From Flavobacterium zepuense (GTDB lineage: Bacteria; Bacteroidota; Bacteroidia; Flavobacteriales; Flavobacteriaceae): a stretch of DNA of 64,000 bases. Both the position numbers and the translations under genes were made by a program. Where the stretch lies: the NCBI RefSeq assembly GCF_007097145.1, contig NZ_VJVZ01000016.1, positions 1-64,000 of the forward strand, given 5' to 3'. Each line of letters starts with the position of its first letter. The stretch's first letter is position 1. Positions 25,113 to 33,997 of this stretch are shown here, piece after piece. The notes beneath the pieces were generated by a model, which saw only the letters and a list, made by a program, of their open reading frames with translations, ran no database searches and had not been told where the DNA came from.

Positions 25113-25412
25113 CTATAAATTTTGCTTTGGAGGGATCTTATGGGTAATAATAGGATAATTGGGATAAGTATAGGAAGAATTTTCACAGAATAAGATGCCT
25201 TCGGCAGTGAGCTTTGCAAGCGGGTTATAGTCAGGGCCTTTCAGTTCAACAAAGTTCTCGGATTCCAGTTGTCTAACCACCATTAATAAATCATTATTTC
25301 CCTTTGTAAAGATATGTGCGCTCACAAGCACTTTGGTCAGAGAACAAAATTCCTCCCGGTGGAACTCATACAGTTCCTTTAGTATCAGGTCTGCTATCGT
25401 TAAACGCTCCAC
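25113..25412 (-). CDS. Small hypothetical protein, winged-helix-like
   Basis: 99 aa. The sequence 'TIADLILKELYEFHREEFCSLTKVLVSAHIFTKGNNDLLMVVRQLESENFVELKG' followed by 'AKLTAEGILFCE' has the helix-helix-wing pattern of a small winged-helix DNA-binding protein. The family is not one I can name. It ends 3 bases from the lipoprotein remnant. It has no neighbour on the same strand close enough to be an operon partner. Confidence 0.55.
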   Translation of the reverse strand: MERLTIADLILKELYEFHREEFCSLTKVLVSAHIFTKGNNDLLMVVRQLESENFVELKGPDYNPLAKLTAEGILFCENSSYTYPNYPIITHKIPPKQNL

Positions 25413-25567
25413 CGATGAATAATTTTACGGTTAACCACAAAAGTAGATAAATAGAGCTTTGGCAATTAAAAATGAGCCATGAAATACCAAAGGCAAAATG
25501 GTATTTGGCATATTAATAACGAAGTTGGGTAATAATAATGTGATAATGATACTCCCTGTACCATGGA

Positions 25568-25600
25568 AAAGGCTGGCTAGTTTTAAGCCAGCCTTTTTTT
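25568..25600. terminator. Hairpin GGCTGGC/GCCAGCC with T7 tract
   Basis: The arms AAGGCTGGC and GCCAGCCTT enclose a 9-base loop, with a run of T on the plus side. It lies between two minus-strand genes and should end the transcript of the gene at 25642, although its T-tract faces the plus direction. Confidence 0.6.
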
Positions 25601-25641
25601 ATTAAAAACACCGTGCCATTGGTTAATCGCACTAGGACGCT

Positions 25642-25920
25642 CTATTCTTCTTCCATTTTCCAGTTTCTCCTTACAAAGTATAGTAGGTCTTTTTTATTAT
25701 TAATACTATCAACTGTCACATGATGGAGCAACCGTTCAATCCGATGTAAATTACCATCCGTAGCTTCAAATTTGTATTTATCAATAATATACAAGCAGAA
25801 TGAAAGCACTTCATACCTATTCTGCTTGTTGACCGTAAGCGCATCTTTCTTAAATTCGGGATTTTCCTCTCCCAAATCATAACCAGAATAGCGTAGGTTA
25901 TTTATAGCAAAGTCTCCCAT
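25642..25920 (-). CDS. Small hypothetical protein
   Basis: 92 aa from ATG 25920 ('MGDFAINNLRYSGYDLGEENPEF'). A longer frame to 25980 exists only because an ATA/ATT trinucleotide run at 25921-25940 reads as poly-isoleucine, so I prefer the inner start. The protein is charged with no signal or membrane segment, and ends 'LLYFVRRNWKMEEE'. Family unknown. The trinucleotide run directly before the start could affect translation or promoter spacing. Confidence 0.5.
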   Translation of the reverse strand: MGDFAINNLRYSGYDLGEENPEFKKDALTVNKQNRYEVLSFCLYIIDKYKFEATDGNLHRIERLLHHVTVDSINNKKDLLYFVRRNWKMEEE

Positions 25921-26134
25921 TACTATTATTATTATTATTTGAAATTTTACTGTTGTGAATTCCGCTTTGTAAATATACACACGACAGTTAAACAGGCTTA
26001 GATTTTAGTAATAAACAGATGTTAAATTTTTGCAGGTGGTATTTACTAAATAGCGTATCCAGCGCCTCGCTCTGTTTTTTCTTTGTTAGGCCATTGTAAA
26101 ATACTACGAGCAAAAATAGTCGAAAGTTTTTTTC

Positions 26135-26362
26135 TTACTTATCCGGCAGGTACTTCTCTAAATGTATTCCGTGTTTAAACGGCAAATGGCCTGTTATCAT
26201 GAGTGTAATAGGATCATAGAGGATCTCGACATAAAAATTATCCAGGGCATATAAATGGTATATATACTTGCTACTACTATATAATGCAATGTGCACCCCT
26301 TTGTCAAAAACTATTTGGTAGCGGCTTTCTTCATCCAATATCAGAAATTCATATATTTTCAT
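26135..26362 (-). CDS. Small hypothetical protein
   Basis: 75 aa, mostly beta-strand in pattern ('SRYQIVFDKGVHIALYSSSKYIYHLYALDNFYVEILYDP'). No recognised domain. It is divergent from the transfer operon, whose promoter and repeats lie in the 291 bases between them. Genes at this position in Bacteroidetes elements are often small and variable. Similar single-strand neighbours (25113, 25642) are not homologous to it. Confidence 0.5.
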   Translation of the reverse strand: MKIYEFLILDEESRYQIVFDKGVHIALYSSSKYIYHLYALDNFYVEILYDPITLMITGHLPFKHGIHLEKYLPDK

Positions 26363-26508
26363 AAATAGGCGGCTCTATCGTAGGGTAGTGTAAAAGTAGC
26401 CAACAAAGAATAGCCGATTGCATCCGTTGAAGGATTTTTTTCAACTAAACTTCATATTTTTCATACCCATATAATTTTTTTTGCCCTTCAAACCCCCTGA
26501 TTTTACTC

Positions 26509-26550
26509 GGGTTACAAGGGTTACAAAAGGGTTACAATAAAAAGTTGTAA
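26509..26550 (+). repeat. Three GGGTTACAA direct repeats plus inverted TTGTAA
   Basis: Exact GGGTTACAA copies are at 26509-26517, 26518-26526 and 26529-26537, followed by the reverse half TTGTAA at 26545-26550. They sit immediately upstream of the -33 element of the transfer operon. This arrangement fits an array of binding sites for a transcription factor controlling conjugation; an origin-type iteron array is an alternative. Confidence 0.65.
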
Positions 26551-26581
26551 TTGCCCCGCTTTCCCTTACGCCCTTACTTTG
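26551..26581 (+). promoter_or_regulatory. Promoter of the transfer operon
   Basis: TTG at 26551-26553 and TTACTTTG at 26574-26581 are 20 bases apart. They match the Bacteroidetes -33/-7 pattern with one mismatch in the -7 box. The expected start near 26588 leaves a leader of about 66 bases before the first gene. Confidence 0.55.
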
Positions 26582-26653
26582 CTCTCAGAAATCAGTTAAA
26601 CAACCCGCTCTTAATGAATGGGTTGATTGTGAAACGATAAAAAATGAGCGCAT

Positions 26654-27124
26654 ATGTTTACCAACATTTCTTGGTCAGAGTACCTCGGTGGTGCAGCCAT
26701 AGTATCAGGGATCTATTACTGCTTTGTCGGGATCAGGTATTATACCGGTGACCTTAAAAACCTGTTGTCAGGCAAAGTCAAAAAACAGGTTCAACCGGTA
26801 TTCCCTACCGGCCATGCAACAATGATGGAACAGGAAAGAACCACGACCAGCCAATCGTATGAAAAGGCTGATGACGACGATGAATTTGCAGAGGTAGAGC
26901 ACCTGATCGGCAGGCTCAATACCATCATCGCCGATGCCCCTAAAAGAAATGCTGATAAGCAGGAATTTAAAAAGTACCTGCATCTGGTTTTGGCTGAATA
27001 CCCCAATGTCAGAAAATCACCATTACGCTCTTCGGTCAATGAACTGATCGTATCGGAGTGTGAAAAATATGGCGCTGTTACCCTCACAGAAAATGAGGTG
27101 GACCTATTGTGGGACGCAGATTAA
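26654..27124 (+). CDS. First gene of the transfer operon, membrane-anchored, unknown
   Basis: 156 aa. One hydrophobic segment (about residues 8-30, 'YLGGAAIVSGIYYCFVGIRYYT') puts the rest in the cytoplasm. A linker with an acidic patch 'KADDDDEFAEVEHLIGRLN' leads to a helical C-terminus. Small proteins of this kind precede traE in Bacteroidetes conjugative transposons, in the place of traD. I recognise the position, not a domain. It is the first gene after the operon promoter. Confidence 0.6.
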   Translation: MFTNISWSEYLGGAAIVSGIYYCFVGIRYYTGDLKNLLSGKVKKQVQPVFPTGHATMMEQERTTTSQSYEKADDDDEFAEVEHLIGRLNTIIADAPKRNADKQEFKKYLHLVLAEYPNVRKSPLRSSVNELIVSECEKYGAVTLTENEVDLLWDAD

Positions 27125-27268
27125 CAGCCCTAAAGCGGAGTGCGCTTCCCTGTCCAGCCCGGTGCGAAAGGCGAATGTGACAAGGATGAGTGGGCCCTGC
27201 GACGGCGAAGCCCTCCGCTTTTTTATCCTACCGGAATTCTTTAATACAAACTTTAAAACGTGTGAGTT

Positions 27269-27610
27269 ATGAAATCGTGCAACAGGAAAACGAGAAAGTT
27301 CGCCCTGAAGGGGGCAGCTATGGCCTTTACCGTCATAGCCATTACCGCCATCACAGGCAGCGCTTTTGCGCAGGATGGCATTGAGGGCATTGAAGAAGCG
27401 AACCAAAAGGTGCGCAGTTATTTTGCCGCAGGCACTAACCTTATGTACGCCGTGGGCGCAATCCTTGGTCTGATCGGCGCTGTCAAGGTTTACCAAAAAT
27501 GGAATGCGGGCGACCAGGATACCGGAAAGGTGGCAGCAGCCTGGTTTGGCAGCTGTATCTTTTTAGTGGTGGTTGCCACAGTGATCCAATCTTTCTTCGG
27601 CATCTCTTAA
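27269..27610 (+). CDS. traE: Conjugation protein TraE (DUF4134)
   Basis: 113 aa. A signal or membrane segment (residues 12-32) ends at 'SAFAQDGIEGIEEANQKVRSYFAAG'. A second segment 'LMYAVGAILGLIGAVKVYQKWNAGDQDTGKVAAAWFGSCIFLVVVATVIQSFF' spans the membrane twice. This is the DUF4134 pattern of TraE in CTnDOT-type elements, proposed to be the VirB2-like pilin subunit. It lies second in the operon. In most elements traF follows directly; here two other genes intervene. Confidence 0.85.
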   Translation: MKSCNRKTRKFALKGAAMAFTVIAITAITGSAFAQDGIEGIEEANQKVRSYFAAGTNLMYAVGAILGLIGAVKVYQKWNAGDQDTGKVAAAWFGSCIFLVVVATVIQSFFGIS

Positions 27611-27621
27611 AAAAATCAACT

Positions 27622-28059
27622 ATGCAAAGCCAGCTAAAAGAAAAGTTGTGGGCATACATCGTGCACAACAACCCTGATTTGATGATAACCCTCCAGGAGG
27701 ATTATTCGGTTACCAAATACCTCGAAGAGAAAATCAGCAATATCCTGCCCATGGCTGAAGCCTTCCTCGCTGAGGGCAAGCCACAGTACGCCATTGAGGA
27801 ACTGTGCCTGAATGCAATGACCGAAGGATTGAAACCCTCAAAGTTCCTGTACATCCGCTCGGTCATCGAAGAAGAATTCCCGGATGATTTTGAGCGGCTT
27901 AAGGAAAATGGCGTGCTGACCCACGAGGTAGTCAACCTCATAGCGGTGTGCAAAGAGGTTTTTGAGGCTTTTGATTTTAAGGAAGAGAACCAGGACAACC
28001 GCCATCTGCGGTATGCCGTGATCGCGCAGGTACACGACTACCTGCTATCAAGCCAGTAG
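27622..28059 (+). CDS. Transfer-operon hypothetical, DUF1896-like
   Basis: 145 aa from ATG 27622, just after traE. A longer upstream frame overlaps traE and is rejected. The protein is helical, with 'YAIEELCLNAMTEGLKPSKFLYIRSVIEEEF', which resembles the DUF1896 family carried beside the large methylase-helicase in Bacteroidetes elements. There is no known function. Its start lies 11 bases after the traE stop and it ends 26 bases before the giant methylase gene, so it is co-transcribed with it. Confidence 0.6.
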   Translation: MQSQLKEKLWAYIVHNNPDLMITLQEDYSVTKYLEEKISNILPMAEAFLAEGKPQYAIEELCLNAMTEGLKPSKFLYIRSVIEEEFPDDFERLKENGVLTHEVVNLIAVCKEVFEAFDFKEENQDNRHLRYAVIAQVHDYLLSSQ

Positions 28060-28085
28060 AAGAGAGTAAATGAAAATGCAGGGTT

Positions 28086-31000
28086 ATGGCTTATAATGTT
28101 TCCCATAAACTAGAAGGTAATATCCGCGCGGTCAAGATCGCCATGAATTACCAAAAAGGCCTGCCGGTATCCGCTGAGGATGTGGGCACCTTGCATGGGT
28201 ATGCCGGTTTTGGGGGCATTAAAGCCATCCTGTATCCTTATGGCAGCACCGATGACTGGAAGGCGAATGGAGCGACTAAAGAAGATTTGAAGCTGCATAC
28301 CGAAATGATGCGGCTGCATGACCTTCTAAAAGAGAACTACAGAGCGCAAGAGTACAAAGAGATCATTGCATCGCTCAGGAATAGTGTGCTGACTGCTTTC
28401 TATACTCCGGAAGTGGTGCCGAAGGTGGTGTATGAAGTGCTCAAGCAACAAGGCATAGCACCTAAGAGGTTGTATGAACCCTCAGCGGGTTCAGGGGTAT
28501 TTATTAGTGAGGCGGTAAAGGCATTCCCAAATGTAGAGCAAATCACTGCCGTCGAGAAAGATAAACTCACCGGACTGGTGCTCTCGGCAGTCAACAGTAA
28601 ATTGCCAGTGCCTGCCACTACCCAAATTTCAGGCTTCGAGGAGGCTCCTGTGAAAGACAACGGTACTCACGATCTTGTCGTAAGCAACATCCCGTTTGGA
28701 AACTTTTCTGTATTTGACCCGGCGTACCCTGACAAAGACCTCTCAGGTAAGATCCACAATTATTTTTTTGCCAAGGGGTTGGACAAGCTGGCCGATGGCG
28801 GGCTCTTGGCATACCTGACCACAGACGCTTTTTTAAACAGCCCTTCCAACCAGGGGGCAAGGCAATACCTTTTTGAAAGGGCAGATTTTGTAGGTATGGC
28901 GGTAATGCCCGATAACCTAATGAAGGAAACAGGGAATACGGAAGCGCCCAGCCATTTATTGATCGTTCAAAAAAATAGCGGTAAAGAGAAATTAAGCTGG
29001 GAAGAAGACTTCCTGAACACTGTTGAGGAACGTGAAAATGAATTTGGCCGCTATCCTAAGAATTATTTTATCGCTATAAGCGAGCACGACGTCGTTATCG
29101 GCAACAGGCAAATGGCGGGTACTAACCAGTATGGGCGTGCTACAGAAGTGATATGGCAGGATGGCCCAATGGAAGGTATTGCCGCTGTTTTAAAGGCAAG
29201 CCTTGATAATCAGTTCCAAAACCGTTTCAACAAGGAACGGTTCTTACTGGCGCAGGGCTATAAACCGGAATTGCCAAAGGAGGAAATTAAAAAGCTGACC
29301 TACCTGCCGATGCCGGAGAGCAAATCGCCTACGGAGTCGGTACAACTGGGGCTGTTTGATACAGCGCCTGCGGAAAGCATTAACAGGGCACTGGCCTATG
29401 TGAACCCGATGGATGAAGGGGTTGTACAGAAAAACACCGCCCGCATTATCAGTACCATAAGGACAACGGATAATCCCTTGCATGAGAACGTGGTGCTCTT
29501 AACGGCAAAGCAGCAAAAGACCAATCGTTTCCTGTACAAGCTCTATTCCAATGTAAGAGAGATCGATGGCCTTTCAGCCGATTGGATGGATGCAAGGCTG
29601 CTCGGCCACGAGCTTAGCATACTTTCAAGCCGGTTACGAAATTTCGGACATACCTACAGGTATGATGGCGACCGCACACTGGAGGGCATGTTCAGCCTGG
29701 AACGTAAGGAGATCACCCCTTTTGAAGCACTAAAACCTTTTTACAAAGAAGGCACCCTGGTGCTGCACTTAGGGCAGGTTGGTACGATCAAAGAACCTGA
29801 TGCAGAATTTAAGCAGGCAGTATTCCAGCCGCTTAGCCTGCCGGGCAATACTGTTTTCTATGAGCGGTATACCACCTTGCGCGACAGTTACCTTGAACTT
29901 TCCGCCAGGGAAATAAGTGGTGAGGCTATTCCGGCGAACGACCGCGCGTCGCTGAGCGCCTTGTATGATGAATTTACGGCGCGTTATGGACTGCTTAACC
30001 TTGCCGCTAACCGAAAGCGCATATTGGAAGATACCGCCTTTGGGCTTGTGACGCTATCCTCATTGGAGCGCAAAGAAGGGGAACGTTTTGTCAAATCGGA
30101 TATCCTTACCGGTTCTGTTCAAAAGGCCAAGGAACGCTTTGTAACGGAAGACCCTGTAGAAGCGCTGGCGCATAGCCTAAACGATACAGGCAAAGTGGAC
30201 CTTGATTTCATACAGGCTGCTATGGGAATCAGCGAGGCTGAGGCGATCAACAGGCTTGGGAACCACATTTATCTCAGTGCTGCAAATGATTCGTGGGAGA
30301 CGGAAGATAAATACCTGAGTGGAAATGTGGTGGAGAAACTTGAGCAGGCAAAAATTAAATCGGAGGCTGAGCCCTCGAACCCGCAGTACGAGCGAAGCAT
30401 GCAGGCACTGGAAAAAGTACAGCCGGAGCGAATCCCTTTTGAATTACTCGATTTTAATCTTGGGGAGCGCTGGATACCCACTGATTACTACCAGCGGTTT
30501 GCAACTGAACTTTTTGAGCAGGACACCTCCATTAACTACTTCCCGTCGCTGGATACTTTCAAAGTAACGACTGGGCATAATACTAAAGTAGACAGGGAAT
30601 TCTCAGTCACTCCTAAGAACGGGCGTATTACCTATGGCTATACCATACTGGAACATGCCCTGGAAAACACGACTCCCTTCTTTACCTATGAGGTGTCTCT
30701 TGCTGGTGGGAAAACGGCCCGTTTGCCTGATAATGATGCCATCCAATTGGCACACCAAAAAATCGAACAGATCCGCGATGGCTTTGTGAACTGGCTGAAA
30801 GAACTGCCGGCAGACGAAAAGAAGCACATTGAGAATCTTTACAATGACACGTTCAATTGTTATGTGCTTCGGGAATATGACGGCAGCCACCTGAATTTTC
30901 CGGGGTTGGACAAAAAAGCCCTCGGTATTGATGATCTCTACAGCTCTCAAAAGAATGCGGCGTGGCGTATTATCCAGAATCGTGGGGCACTCGTTGACCA

Positions 31001-33629
31001 TGAAGTAGGGCTTGGAAAAACCCTCACAATGATTGTAGCTGCGCAGGAGATGAAAAGGCTGAAGACCATCCATAAGCCGATGATCATTGCCTTAAAGGCC
31101 AACGTAGACCAAATTGCTGAAACGTATCGCAAAGCTTATCCGGCGGCTAAGATACTGGCTCCGGGCCAAAATGATTTTACGCCTTCAGAGCGCGTCCGGT
31201 TATTGCATGAGATCAAAAATAATAACTGGGATTGTATCATCCTGACCCATGACCAGTTCGGTAAGATACCGCAGTCACCGGAGGTACAAAAGTCGATACT
31301 ACAAAGCGAGTTGGAAAACATTGACCTTGACCTGGATACCTTAAAAGATCTTGGCGGGGATATCTCCAAAAAAATGCTGAAAGGGCTTGAAATACGAAAG
31401 AACAACCTGGAAGGCAAATTAAAAGGGCTGTTAAAAGATATTGAGGAAAAAAAAGATACAGGCATCAACTTTAAAGATATGGGCATCGACCACCTGTTCG
31501 TGGATGAGAGCCATAAATTTAAGAACCTGACCTTTACCACAAGGCATAACCGTGTAGCGGGATTGGGCAATATGGAAGGAAGCCAAAAGGCGCTGAACAT
31601 GCTTTTTGCCGTTCGGACCTTACAGGAAAAATTCGATGCTGACCTGTGTGTTACCTTTTTATCGGGCACACCCATATCCAACAGCCTGACGGAAATGTAC
31701 CTGATCTTCAAGTACCAAAGGCCAAGGGAACTGGCACGCCAGAAGATTGAAAACTTTGATGCCTGGGCAGCGGTGTTCGCTAAAAAAACGACGGATTTTG
31801 AGTTCAGCGTATCCAATGAGATTGTAGCCAAAGAACGGTTCCGACATTTTATTAAAGTACCGGAACTGGCAATGTTCTATAATGAGATCACCGATTATAA
31901 GACCGCCAAGCACATTAACCTTGACAAGCCTGAATTGCAGGAAACACTGGTAAATATAAAACCGAGTGAGCAGCAGCAGGAGTTTATCAAAAACCTGATG
32001 GCTTTTGCCAAAACGGGTAATGCAGAATTAATTGGCCGCGCGAAGCTGACACCAAAAGAAGACTTAGGGCGAATGCTCATCGCTACCAACTATGCTAAGA
32101 AAATGGCGGCTGACCTTAGGCTTATTGATGAGCGCAGGTACGGCGACCATCCCGATAATAAGGTCAACACAGCGGCCAGGAACATTGCCCGGATTTTTGA
32201 GGAAAGCACAAAGCATAAGGGAACGCAGATAGTCTTTTCGGATATCGGTACACCAAAGCCTGCGGGCTTTAATATGTATGATGCCCTGAAGGAAAAACTG
32301 GTACGGGACTTTAATATTCCGGCTAATCAGATCACCTACATCCATGACTGGACGGACAAGCGCAAGCCGGAGCTCTTTAGAAAGATGAACCGGGGTGAGA
32401 TCCGTATCCTCTTGGGCAGTACGGAAAAAGCAGGAACCGGCCTTAATGTGCAGGAGCGTGTGGTTGCGATGCACCACCTGGATATCCCATGGCGGCCTTC
32501 CGACCTTGGGCAGCGCAACGGGCGCGGCGGCAGGCAGGGCAACAAAGTGGCAAAGGAACACTATGATAACAAGGTGCAGAATTTCATCTACGCCACCGAA
32601 CAGTCACTTGACAATTACAAGTTCAACCTGCTCAAAAACAAGGAAACCTTCATCGCGCAGATGAAAAACTGTGAACTGAATGTACGTACCATAGACGAGG
32701 GTTCCATTGATGAGAAGAGCGGCATGAACTTCTCTGAATACATCGCCATCCTCTCAGGGGATACTTCGCTTTTAGAGAAAAGCAAGCTGGAGAAAAAGGT
32801 TGCCGTTATGGAGAGCCTTAAAACAGTACACTTCCGTGAGGTAAGCCGCAATCGCTACGGGCTGGAGAACATGCAGAATGAGCGGCATAGCACGAGCGCC
32901 ACATTGGAAAAGCTGACGGGCGATGCTGAAGTTTATAGAAGCAGGCTTCAGTTTACGGATGATGGCGCTAAGGCAAATCCTATCCAGCTGAGCGGGCTTA
33001 AGAGCGCTGATGCCGAGGTAATCGGCAAGCACATCATCGGCCTTTACAGGGATTGGCTACCACCTGCCGGGGGGCAGGAACAAAAGATCGGTAGCCTGTA
33101 TGGCTTTGACCTGTATATTAAAAGGAAGCAGGAAACCTATGAAGTAAATGGCAGCTATGAGTACCGCTATTCCAATAGCTTTTTCGCCCAAAGGGAGGCA
33201 GAGGGCATCCGGTACACCTTCAATGATGGCCTGCCCAATATTGATAATCCCAAACTGGCAGCCAGGCATTTTTTAAATGCTATTGACCGTGTGGAAAGCC
33301 TTAAAGATAAGTACCAAGGGAAATTAAACGAGCTCGACAGGGAAATACCCAAGGTGGAAAAGCTGCTGCAAAAGCCTTTTGCACAGGAAAAAGAACTGGA
33401 GCAGATGAAAAGTGAATTGGCGGGGCTGGAAAGGCAGATCAGTATAAAGATACAGGAAAACCAGCTTAAGCAGGCGCAGGAGCATTTGGGTGAAGCGGTA
33501 ATTGAAAATGATGTGACCATAGTTCAAATCCCAAATGCTACCACTCAGGCGGCAGCCCGTGGCCCGACGGCAGGGGAAGTTTCAGAAAAGCAGGAGCCGG
33601 AACGAATCAAAAGCAGGATGCGATTATAA
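28086..33629 (+). CDS. Giant N6-adenine methylase-SNF2 helicase fusion
   Basis: 1847 aa. The N-terminal methylase has SAM motif I 'YEPSAGSGVF' (from Y130) and a catalytic loop variant 'NIPFG' near residue 200 instead of NPPY/F. The C-terminal half is a superfamily-2 helicase: P-loop 'HEVGLGKT' (from H972), DEAH-like 'VDESHKF' (from V1139), 'SGTPISNS' and motif VI 'QRNGRGGRQG' (from Q1476). Such proteins accompany Bacteroidetes conjugative elements and phages and are thought to protect or process incoming DNA. It is inserted between traE and traF genes in the same operon, which is not the CTnDOT order. Confidence 0.88.
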   Translation: MAYNVSHKLEGNIRAVKIAMNYQKGLPVSAEDVGTLHGYAGFGGIKAILYPYGSTDDWKANGATKEDLKLHTEMMRLHDLLKENYRAQEYKEIIASLRNSVLTAFYTPEVVPKVVYEVLKQQGIAPKRLYEPSAGSGVFISEAVKAFPNVEQITAVEKDKLTGLVLSAVNSKLPVPATTQISGFEEAPVKDNGTHDLVVSNIPFGNFSVFDPAYPDKDLSGKIHNYFFAKGLDKLADGGLLAYLTTDAFLNSPSNQGARQYLFERADFVGMAVMPDNLMKETGNTEAPSHLLIVQKNSGKEKLSWEEDFLNTVEERENEFGRYPKNYFIAISEHDVVIGNRQMAGTNQYGRATEVIWQDGPMEGIAAVLKASLDNQFQNRFNKERFLLAQGYKPELPKEEIKKLTYLPMPESKSPTESVQLGLFDTAPAESINRALAYVNPMDEGVVQKNTARIISTIRTTDNPLHENVVLLTAKQQKTNRFLYKLYSNVREIDGLSADWMDARLLGHELSILSSRLRNFGHTYRYDGDRTLEGMFSLERKEITPFEALKPFYKEGTLVLHLGQVGTIKEPDAEFKQAVFQPLSLPGNTVFYERYTTLRDSYLELSAREISGEAIPANDRASLSALYDEFTARYGLLNLAANRKRILEDTAFGLVTLSSLERKEGERFVKSDILTGSVQKAKERFVTEDPVEALAHSLNDTGKVDLDFIQAAMGISEAEAINRLGNHIYLSAANDSWETEDKYLSGNVVEKLEQAKIKSEAEPSNPQYERSMQALEKVQPERIPFELLDFNLGERWIPTDYYQRFATELFEQDTSINYFPSLDTFKVTTGHNTKVDREFSVTPKNGRITYGYTILEHALENTTPFFTYEVSLAGGKTARLPDNDAIQLAHQKIEQIRDGFVNWLKELPADEKKHIENLYNDTFNCYVLREYDGSHLNFPGLDKKALGIDDLYSSQKNAAWRIIQNRGALVDHEVGLGKTLTMIVAAQEMKRLKTIHKPMIIALKANVDQIAETYRKAYPAAKILAPGQNDFTPSERVRLLHEIKNNNWDCIILTHDQFGKIPQSPEVQKSILQSELENIDLDLDTLKDLGGDISKKMLKGLEIRKNNLEGKLKGLLKDIEEKKDTGINFKDMGIDHLFVDESHKFKNLTFTTRHNRVAGLGNMEGSQKALNMLFAVRTLQEKFDADLCVTFLSGTPISNSLTEMYLIFKYQRPRELARQKIENFDAWAAVFAKKTTDFEFSVSNEIVAKERFRHFIKVPELAMFYNEITDYKTAKHINLDKPELQETLVNIKPSEQQQEFIKNLMAFAKTGNAELIGRAKLTPKEDLGRMLIATNYAKKMAADLRLIDERRYGDHPDNKVNTAARNIARIFEESTKHKGTQIVFSDIGTPKPAGFNMYDALKEKLVRDFNIPANQITYIHDWTDKRKPELFRKMNRGEIRILLGSTEKAGTGLNVQERVVAMHHLDIPWRPSDLGQRNGRGGRQGNKVAKEHYDNKVQNFIYATEQSLDNYKFNLLKNKETFIAQMKNCELNVRTIDEGSIDEKSGMNFSEYIAILSGDTSLLEKSKLEKKVAVMESLKTVHFREVSRNRYGLENMQNERHSTSATLEKLTGDAEVYRSRLQFTDDGAKANPIQLSGLKSADAEVIGKHIIGLYRDWLPPAGGQEQKIGSLYGFDLYIKRKQETYEVNGSYEYRYSNSFFAQREAEGIRYTFNDGLPNIDNPKLAARHFLNAIDRVESLKDKYQGKLNELDREIPKVEKLLQKPFAQEKELEQMKSELAGLERQISIKIQENQLKQAQEHLGEAVIENDVTIVQIPNATTQAAARGPTAGEVSEKQEPERIKSRMRL

Positions 33630-33648
33630 AAACTAAAAAAAGTAAATC

Positions 33649-33975
33649 ATGGCAAACAGTGTCTATCAGATCAACAAAGGGATAAATGCCTCAATAGAAT
33701 TTAAGGGGCTCAAAGCACAATACATCTGGTATTTGGGCGGTGGTGTAGTAGCCCTTATGATCGTCTTTGCGGCAATGTACCTAATCGGGCTGCCATCCTT
33801 TGTCTGCATCGGGATCATCCTTTTAGCCGGGACGGGATTGGTTATGAAGGTGTATGGCATGAGCAATAAGTACGGCGAACACGGCCTGATGAAAGCGCTT
33901 GCCCGAAAACAGGTGCCCAAGGTGCTGCGCTCACGCAGCAGGGTCATTTTTATAACGGGTAAGGAACAGAAATAA
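33649..33975 (+). CDS. traF: Conjugation protein TraF (DUF4133)
   Basis: 108 aa. 'VYQINKGINASIEFKGLKAQYIWYLGGGVVALMIVFAAMYLIGLPSFVCIGIILLAGTGLVMKVYGMSNKYGEHGLMKALA' shows the short N-terminus, two membrane segments and basic tail of DUF4133/TraF. It is considered VirB3-like and helps anchor the VirB4 ATPase encoded next. The spacing to traG is 22 bases. Confidence 0.88.
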   Translation: MANSVYQINKGINASIEFKGLKAQYIWYLGGGVVALMIVFAAMYLIGLPSFVCIGIILLAGTGLVMKVYGMSNKYGEHGLMKALARKQVPKVLRSRSRVIFITGKEQK

Positions 33976-33997
33976 TAACAAGGTAAATAATAGTGAG

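Noticed and set aside
25921..25940. Trinucleotide ATA/ATT run as a phase-variation switch
   Set aside because: Changes in units of three would not alter the frame, and the run lies before the preferred start; an effect on promoter spacing is possible but unsupported.
26509..26537. CRISPR array or replication-origin iterons
   Set aside because: Repeats are 9 bases with 0-2 base spacers and adjoin a promoter; far too short for CRISPR, and no replication initiator gene is adjacent.
31136..31831. 231-codon open frame antisense to the methylase-helicase
   Set aside because: Ser/Phe-rich antisense shadow of helicase motifs; not a gene.
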